A stretch of DNA of 9,439 nt, from positions 1-9,439 of the forward strand of contig CAQRXS010000048.1 in NCBI GenBank assembly GCA_948874605.1. The letters run 5' to 3'. The DNA comes from an uncultured Bacilli bacterium. GTDB lineage: Bacteria; Bacillota_I; Bacilli_A; RF39; UBA660. Below the pieces are notes generated by a model. It was not told the DNA's origin. It was given only the letters and a program-made list of their open reading frames with translations, and searched no databases. Of the stretch, positions 5,640 to 9,439 are shown piece by piece. Position numbers and translations under genes: made by a program. The number at the start of each line of letters is the position of its first letter. Positions within the stretch are counted from its first letter, which is position 1.

Positions 5640-6291
5640 ATTCAAATTTATACCCCACTTTACGAATTGTTTTAATATAATCTCCATAAGTTCCTAATTG
5701 ATGACGCAATGTTTTAACATGCGTATCTACAGTTCTATCATCCCCATAAAAATCATATCCCCAAATATTCGTGAGTAATTGTTCCCTCGATAACGCTATC
5801 TTATGATTGGCAAAAAAGTATTTTAATAAATCATACTCTTTCGGAGTTAACGGAACTAGAATATTATCAATTCTTACTTCGTGAGATACATCATCTAAAA
5901 CAAGACCTCCAAATTTAAAAGTTTCTGCTTTCTTTTCATGACGCTTCGTAATTGCTTTCACACGAGCAACTAACTCTTTTGGACTAAAAGGTTTGGTAAC
6001 ATAATCATCAATACCTAAATCAAAGCCTATCAATTTATCATATTCTTCTCCTCTTGCAGAAAGCATAAGAACAGGAATATCTTTCATTTTTTTTAATTCT
6101 TTTACTGTTTGAAATCCATCTTTTTTAGGCATCATGACATCCATAACTACTAAATCAAAATCATTTTTAGATATATAATTTATAGCCTCATCTCCATCAC
6201 TTGCTTCTACTACTTCAAAGTCTTCTAAAGTTAAATATTCTTTTACAACTTCCCTAATTAAAGCCTCATCATCTACAACTAATATTCTCAC
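5623..6291 (-). CDS. OmpR/PhoB-family response regulator
   Basis: The start is set at GTG 6291 because the receiver domain begins there (MRILVVDDE) and AGAGGTGAT lies 4 nt upstream. The frame is open to an ATG at 6351, but those extra 20 residues (MLFLLLFF...) do not belong to a receiver. Length is then 222, normal for the family. Receiver: acidic pair D7/D8, phospho-acceptor D51 in VVMDVMMPKKDG, S78 switch, K100 in DDYVTKPF. A winged-helix DNA-binding domain covers about 125-220: VPLTPKEYDLLKYF, the recognition helix region DDRTVDTHVKTLRHQLG, and the wing IRKVGYKF. Phosphorylated dimers of this family bind tandem 11-bp repeats, and three such repeats lie just past the kinase gene. Partner: the overlapping histidine kinase gene. 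Confidence 0.95.
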   Translation of the reverse strand: MRILVVDDEALIREVVKEYLTLEDFEVVEASDGDEAINYISKNDFDLVVMDVMMPKKDGFQTVKELKKMKDIPVLMLSARGEEYDKLIGFDLGIDDYVTKPFSPKELVARVKAITKRHEKKAETFKFGGLVLDDVSHEVRIDNILVPLTPKEYDLLKYFFANHKIALSREQLLTNIWGYDFYGDDRTVDTHVKTLRHQLGTYGDYIKTIRKVGYKFEYEQEK

Positions 6292-6311
6292 AATATCACC
6301 TCTACCTAAAT

Positions 6312-6320
6312 AATATATCA
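6312..6320 (-). promoter_or_regulatory. Candidate extended -10 promoter of the two-component operon
   Basis: Minus strand TGATATATT: TATATT (6312-6317) with TG one base upstream (6319-6320). There is no clear -35. The predicted start near 6305 leaves a leader of about 14 nt ahead of the GTG, including the GAGGTGAT ribosome site. Confidence 0.4.
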
Positions 6321-6352
6321 TGAATGTGAAAAATAAAAGAAGAAAAAGCATT

Positions 6353-6850
6353 TTATTCCCAAACCATCATTTGAATATCCAACACTTTTTCTATAAAATC
6401 ATCTGAGTTAACTATATTATAATCTTGAATTTCAGAAATAAGATACACTACCTTTTCATATAAATCATTTAGAATATAACTACTAAGAGTATTGGAATCC
6501 AAATCTAAATAATAAGCTATATCAGTATAAAACTTTCTTTTTTCAACATCACATAACTTTAAAATGATTTGAATCACTTCCCAAGACATAGAAAGTAATT
6601 TTTTAGGAGGACAATCGGGATACATCAAAAATAGTTTTTGCATAAGAAACAACTCTTCAGTAGCTAAATCACAATTATACTCTTCTCTCATTTTATCTAA
6701 AATTATTTTTAACATTTTTTCATTATTAATTAGAAATTCATGCCGACTCTGATACCAATCTTTATTCTTAGAACTTGAAAATAGGTGTGAATTTTTTTGA
6801 AATAAATCTGGTAGAATTTCACAAATCTTTTCTAACATTTCATTTGTCAT
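6353..6850 (-). CDS. DUF1016_N-like protein, stand-alone
   Basis: Start set at ATG 6850 (MTNEMLEK), 165 residues, with AAAGGA 9 nt upstream. An ATG at 6880 would add ten residues but has no placed ribosome site. The middle (about 71-135) follows the pattern of the DUF1016 N-terminal domain of YhcG-type proteins: LMQKLFLMYP, then SW (89-90), ILKLCDVEKRKFY (96-108), then L...I..LYEK (122-133). In full-length relatives that segment reads roughly LSW-S-H-LL-DP-R-FY and ends LYER, and a PDDEXK nuclease domain follows. Here the protein ends about 30 residues later, so the nuclease is absent. The rest is helical and acidic with no membrane segment. The family link is by pattern recognition only. Ends 62 nt before the response-regulator GTG; it could share a transcript with it. 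Confidence 0.6.
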   Translation of the reverse strand: MTNEMLEKICEILPDLFQKNSHLFSSSKNKDWYQSRHEFLINNEKMLKIILDKMREEYNCDLATEELFLMQKLFLMYPDCPPKKLLSMSWEVIQIILKLCDVEKRKFYTDIAYYLDLDSNTLSSYILNDLYEKVVYLISEIQDYNIVNSDDFIEKVLDIQMMVWE

Positions 6851-6864
6851 AAAAAATATCCTTT

Positions 6865-6892
6865 CTAAGGAAAATAACATCTCCTACCTTAG
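6865..6892. other. Inverted repeat before the DUF1016_N-like gene
   Basis: CTAAGG (6865-6870) and CCTTAG (6887-6892), a perfect 6-bp dyad with a 16-bp spacer, placed about 15-40 nt upstream of the start. It could be an operator or a 5'-UTR hairpin. It is short enough to arise by chance. Confidence 0.25.
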
Positions 6893-6977
6893 TATTCCGA
6901 AAAAACTTTTTATTTCCTTTTTTTTATAAAATTTCAAAAAAGAAAATTCCCTATAAAATCACCATAAAGCAATTGCT

Positions 6978-7005
6978 AAAAAAAGAACAAAAATATCATT
7001 GTTCT
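6978..7005 (-). terminator. Rho-independent terminator of the 7004-7880 gene
   Basis: Minus strand AGAACAA/TTGTTCT (6999-7005 with 6984-6990), 8-nt loop, then seven U (6978-6984). The stem overlaps the gene's stop codon by two bases, so the hairpin follows at once. Confidence 0.75.
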
Positions 7006-7666
7006 AATTTTTTTTATTTAAATACAGTGATAACTTCTCTGAAATTTTTTCTAAACCTCGGCTCCCTCTTTCTGTTTCAAGTCTTTTCTTTGCGATTTCA
7101 AGACTTTCATCTAAACCATCATTTCTTTGTTGTTCTTCTGATAACCGATTAGCTCTCATAGTATATAAAATAGATTGAGACCATTCTGGACACTCATTAA
7201 TTTTAACAAAAATTTTCTCAAAAAACTGTTTTTCTTTGCCTTCTATACCCTCGTTTACTAAGAAAGAATCAGATATCATTTTATAATCTTGTGAGGAAAT
7301 TCCAAAATTACATTTATCAAATTCTCCAAAAATATTAACACCATTCAAAGAAGCAACAAAAGAAAAAGGAGAGTTCTCAGTTGAAATAACCTTATTCCAA
7401 GAATCATTTAATTTTAAAAGTGCAAAAAGGTTATCATATAAAAAAAGCAAATCTAAATATAATATTTCATATAGTTTATTAAAGTTAAAATGATTAGAGT
7501 AATGCGACTCAGCTATATAGAAACGATCTAATTCACTAAATTTTCCTAAACTAAAACTACAAACCATATTAGAAAATGGATAATCTTCTCTATTACGAAT
7601 GCGAATATGCAATGTTTTTTTTTGAATAATCAAAATCACAATCGGAACAAACAAGTTCACTTCCAA
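7004..7666 (-). CDS. Unrecognised protein, C-terminal part of a frameshifted gene
   Basis: The frame holds 220 codons from a TTG at 7666 to TAG at 7004. The TTG has no ribosome site, and the first 15 or so residues just re-read the upstream frame, so this is probably not an independent start. Its real contribution begins near KTLHIRIRNRED at the A-run (7615-7623) and continues about 200 residues. Visible: an aromatic-rich middle (FYIAESHYSNHFNFNKLYEILYLDLLFLYDNLFALL), a beta-like stretch around FSFVASLNGVNIFGEFDKC, and a charged helical tail (SLEIAKKRLETERGSRGLEK). I see no signal peptide and no catalytic motif I know. No family recognised. A clean terminator follows, and the DUF1016_N-like gene lies downstream. 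With one A fewer in the run, this and the 7593-7880 frame make one protein of 291 residues. Confidence 0.6.
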   Translation of the reverse strand: MEVNLFVPIVILIIQKKTLHIRIRNREDYPFSNMVCSFSLGKFSELDRFYIAESHYSNHFNFNKLYEILYLDLLFLYDNLFALLKLNDSWNKVISTENSPFSFVASLNGVNIFGEFDKCNFGISSQDYKMISDSFLVNEGIEGKEKQFFEKIFVKINECPEWSQSILYTMRANRLSEEQQRNDGLDESLEIAKKRLETERGSRGLEKISEKLSLYLNKKN

Positions 7667-7880
7667 ACTCTAATTGTAATGTTTGTGATATTAATTCTTT
7701 ACTTCTACTTTGCACATCCGCAATTTTTTCTTTCAAATTATGCATTAGAGTAACAATATAATTTAAAGATATACAATCATTAGTATTCGGATTGCTACGA
7801 TTTAAAATTTCTACTATTTTCTTCGAAACTTCCTCAGATGAACAACTACTATTTCCATTAAATTTTCTTTCTTTTTCCAT
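7593..7880 (-). CDS. Unrecognised protein, N-terminal part of a frameshifted gene
   Basis: 95 codons from ATG 7880 to TAA 7593. Residues 10-70 are polar and helical (EEVSKKIVEILNRS, YIVTLMHNLKEKIADVQSRSK), then CSDC at 78-81 could bind metal. After SKK (86-88), at nine A, the frame runs only seven more residues (NIAYSHS) to a stop, while the next frame stays open for about 200 codons. This suggests the sequence is one gene cut by a single-base change. The start has no ribosome site close by: AAGGAG is about 30 nt upstream and frame-incompatible. Family unknown. It may be an inactive copy, a phase-variable gene, or an assembly error at a homopolymer. Confidence 0.55.
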   Translation of the reverse strand: MEKERKFNGNSSCSSEEVSKKIVEILNRSNPNTNDCISLNYIVTLMHNLKEKIADVQSRSKELISQTLQLEFGSELVCSDCDFDYSKKNIAYSHS

Positions 7881-7937
7881 AACTATTTTATTGAATTAAA
7901 AATCCAAATCTCCTTCCAAAATTAATTTTCAATAACT

Positions 7938-7964
7938 AGTATACACATGTTTAAAAAAAATCAA
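7938..7964 (-). promoter_or_regulatory. Candidate promoter of the 7004-7880 gene
   Basis: Minus strand TATACT (7938-7943). TTGATT (7959-7964) is 15 bp upstream, shorter than ideal. A GGTTGA (7961-7966) at 17 bp is a weaker box. The leader to the ATG would be about 50 nt. Confidence 0.4.
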
Positions 7965-8023
7965 CCACGATTTCGAAGATTACATTACAATAACTCAACA
8001 AAAATCAAAAACGTCACTATAGT

Positions 8024-8056
8024 AAAAAAAAATAGACATTCATAATATCTATTTTT
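8024..8056 (-). terminator. Rho-independent terminator of yebC
   Basis: Minus strand AAAAATAGA/TCTATTTTT, a perfect 9-bp stem (8048-8056 with 8028-8036), 11-nt loop, with a U run continuing to 8024. It begins about 8 nt past the yebC stop. Confidence 0.75.
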
Positions 8057-8063
8057 CACTGTT

Positions 8064-8780
8064 TTATAAATTCACATTATGATAAATATCTGTAACATCA
8101 TCTATTTCATCCAACATCTTATACAATTTATGAAAAGTTTCTAATTCTTCGCCCTCTAATGTTATTTTATCTTTCGCATACATTCCTTCTTCATCTAATT
8201 CAAAACTTACATTAGGTATCAAAGTTTCTAAAACATCTTTCACTTTATTATGATCACTAGGATTTACAGAAATTACAATTTCTCCAGCCTCTACTTCATA
8301 ATCCACAGGTTCAATTCCCTCTTCCAATAAAGCATTAAAGATTTCTTCTTCTAATTCACTTTTTACACTAACAATCGCTAAATAATCATAATTATAGGAA
8401 ACAGAATTATTCACTCCTAAACTTTTATGAACTTTATTAAATGCTGCACGTACCATACCTACAGTACGATTAACATTATCCGTTAAAGTACGAATAATAA
8501 GGGTAGATGCTCCAGGCCCAAATCCTTCATACGTAACTACTTCGTAATCTTCTCCACCGGCTCCTTTAGCTTTATCAATCGCACGATTAATAATATCACT
8601 TGGAACTTGTTCTTTCTTTGCTTTTTCTACCAATCTTTTTAAAGAAACATTAGATTCAATATCTGGTGTTCCCTTTTTGGCTGTAAGATATATTTCCTTA
8701 GCATAGTTAGAATATAATTTTGCTTTTGCAGCTCCTGACTTTTGAATGCTTGCTTTTCGTACTTCATATGCACGTCCCAT
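8064..8780 (-). CDS. yebC: YebC/PmpR/TACO1-family translation factor
   Basis: 238 residues from ATG 8780 (MGRAYEVRK), chosen because GGAGAGTGAT lies about 4 nt upstream. Five more codons to 8795 are open but have no ribosome site. Domain 1 (about 1-75): MGRAYEVRKASIQKSG, KLYSNYAKEIYLTAKKG, NVSLKRLVEKAKKEQVPSDIINRAIDKAKG. Domains 2-3: YEVVTYEGFGPGASTLIIRTLTDNVNRTVGMVR, the family's core signature, with conserved GPGG-like GPGA, then an acidic C-terminal half. Length is typical. Older annotations call the family transcriptional regulators. More recent work on relatives, including mitochondrial TACO1, points to relief of ribosome stalling at difficult peptide sequences such as polyproline. The MGRA start and EVRKASI differ from the MAGHSKW start of the classical YebC branch. 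Its promoter lies in the 3' end of the ZIP gene. Confidence 0.96.
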   Translation of the reverse strand: MGRAYEVRKASIQKSGAAKAKLYSNYAKEIYLTAKKGTPDIESNVSLKRLVEKAKKEQVPSDIINRAIDKAKGAGGEDYEVVTYEGFGPGASTLIIRTLTDNVNRTVGMVRAAFNKVHKSLGVNNSVSYNYDYLAIVSVKSELEEEIFNALLEEGIEPVDYEVEAGEIVISVNPSDHNKVKDVLETLIPNVSFELDEEGMYAKDKITLEGEELETFHKLYKMLDEIDDVTDIYHNVNL

Positions 8781-8806
8781 AAAATCACTCTCCAAATTTC
8801 TAAAAT

Positions 8807-8835
8807 ATTATACTAAATTATTCAATAAATGTCAT
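8807..8835 (-). promoter_or_regulatory. Sigma-A promoter of yebC
   Basis: Minus strand ATGACA (8830-8835), 17-bp spacer, perfect TATAAT (8807-8812). The -35 differs from TTGACA at one base. It lies in the last codons of the ZIP gene, so yebC can be transcribed apart from it. No terminator separates the two genes, so readthrough is also likely. Confidence 0.75.
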
Positions 8836-9439
8836 TAAAATCAAGAAAAAAATCCCTATTGACATTCCATAATAAATATATTTATTTTTTTTATACATCA
8901 TTACTTCTCTTAATAATTCAAATAAAGCAATATATAATATCATTCCGCACGCTATTGTAATAAAAACAAACAACAGAAATTCTGATATAGAGATTTGAAA
9001 ACAAAATAATAAAAATGCTCCAATAAAAGTTGAAAAAATTAATGTAATCAAAGTGAGTAAAGTAAGACGTTTATTTTCATTGCCGTTTTTTAAATTGCTT
9101 GCAATTTCTATTCCCAAAGGCAAACTGTGAAGACCCACTCCAACAGCCAAAAGAATTCCAGCACTTAAACTTTCTTTCGCAATTAAATACATACTCATTC
9201 CTTCCAAAATATTATGCAAGACTAAAGACAAAGCCATAATAAAGCCTATATGAAACATATGATGATTATGTTCTTTGTGAGAATGCTCCCCTTCTTTATG
9301 ATTATGATGATGAGCAGGTAAAAATAAATCAAAAAATTTTAATATTCCAATTCCTAGAAAAAGGAAAAAAAGTATTAAACCTATTTTAGACCATTTTGAA
9401 TATTCAATAACCTCTACTAATTCAAGAATTTCAGGGATT
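8818..9439 (-). CDS. ZIP-family divalent metal transporter (5' end outside window)
   Basis: Open frame from the window end (first complete codon 9438-9436) to TAA at 8818, 206 codons visible. The ATG at 9258 is internal, since the frame continues 60 codons upstream without a stop. Visible order: part of an upstream hydrophilic region, a membrane helix (about 18-36), a His-rich loop with ten His within about 22 residues (42-63), helix with HNILEG (75-80), helix with HSLPLG (104-109), then three further helices. HNxxEG is the ZIP metal-binding signature of helix 4. ZIP proteins move Zn, Fe or Mn into the cytoplasm, and His-rich loops between helices 3 and 4 are common in them. In helix 5 the usual Glu of HNxPEG is Leu, which may be a subfamily trait. 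Substrate cannot be assigned. Confidence 0.9.
   Translation of the reverse strand, partial: IPEILELVEVIEYSKWSKIGLILFFLFLGIGILKFFDLFLPAHHHNHKEGEHSHKEHNHHMFHIGFIMALSLVLHNILEGMSMYLIAKESLSAGILLAVGVGLHSLPLGIEIASNLKNGNENKRLTLLTLITLIFSTFIGAFLLFCFQISISEFLLFVFITIACGMILYIALFELLREVMMYKKNKYIYYGMSIGIFFLILMTFIE

Noticed and set aside
5640..5687. Earlier start of the histidine kinase at 5687
   Set aside because: Has an AGGA upstream but adds 16 residues inside the coding end of the response regulator. The 5639 start is preferred; the choice remains open.
6292..6351. N-terminal extension MLFLLLFF... of the response regulator
   Set aside because: Could look like a membrane anchor, but the receiver starts at GTG 6291 with a good AGAGGTGAT site, and no receiver of this family carries such a segment.

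Overview
The window is AT-rich DNA of a low-GC Gram-positive bacterium. The marks are strong Shine-Dalgarno sites (AAGGAGG, AGGTGAT), sigma-A type promoters, U-tract hairpin terminators, a CCA-encoding tRNA gene and Bacilli-like protein families. dus, pduL and yebC-neighbour genes use ordinary stop codons, including TGA for dus and pduL, so the UGA=Trp code of Mycoplasma is not in use. An uncultured gut-type Bacilli or Mollicutes-related lineage is a reasonable guess; species cannot be read from the sequence.

Layout. (1) 1-1326, minus: the N-terminal 442 codons of a MacB/FtsX-type ABC exporter with ATPase and permease fused; the rest lies beyond position 1. (2) 1425-1582, minus: a self-contained tRNA-Asn(GTT) gene with a consensus promoter (TTGACA-17-TATAAT) and its own terminator. 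(3) 1632-3184, minus: a two-gene operon, pduL (phosphotransacylase) then dus (tRNA-dihydrouridine synthase), joined by an ATGA overlap. (4) 3260-3807, plus: a small Cys-rich protein and a small XRE-type HTH regulator, each followed by a weak hairpin terminator. (5) 3808-4259: a gene-poor stretch with two long imperfect direct repeats (about 90-96 bp), three copies of an AGGAG-nn-GTGATA motif, hairpins, and three tandem 11-bp TTCAC/TTCAT repeats of the OmpR/PhoB operator type. (6) 4260-6291, minus: an OmpR-family response regulator and its membrane histidine kinase. (7) 6353-7880, minus: a short accessory segment with a solo DUF1016_N-like protein and an unrecognised gene split by a +1 frameshift at a run of nine A. 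(8) 8064-8780, minus: a YebC-family factor. (9) 8818-9439, minus: a ZIP-family metal transporter cut by the window end, with a His-rich loop.

How it fits together. Most of the window is housekeeping: translation and tRNA (tRNA-Asn, Dus, YebC), acetyl/acyl-phosphate metabolism (PduL) and metal uptake (ZIP). The most interesting part is the two-component system. The 11-bp repeats start at its 3' end and lead, through a possible -10 box, into the repeated short units, which end at a strong hairpin near 3830-3862. This reads as a possible response-regulator-controlled small RNA or micropeptide locus carried next to its regulator. That is an inference from sequence layout only.
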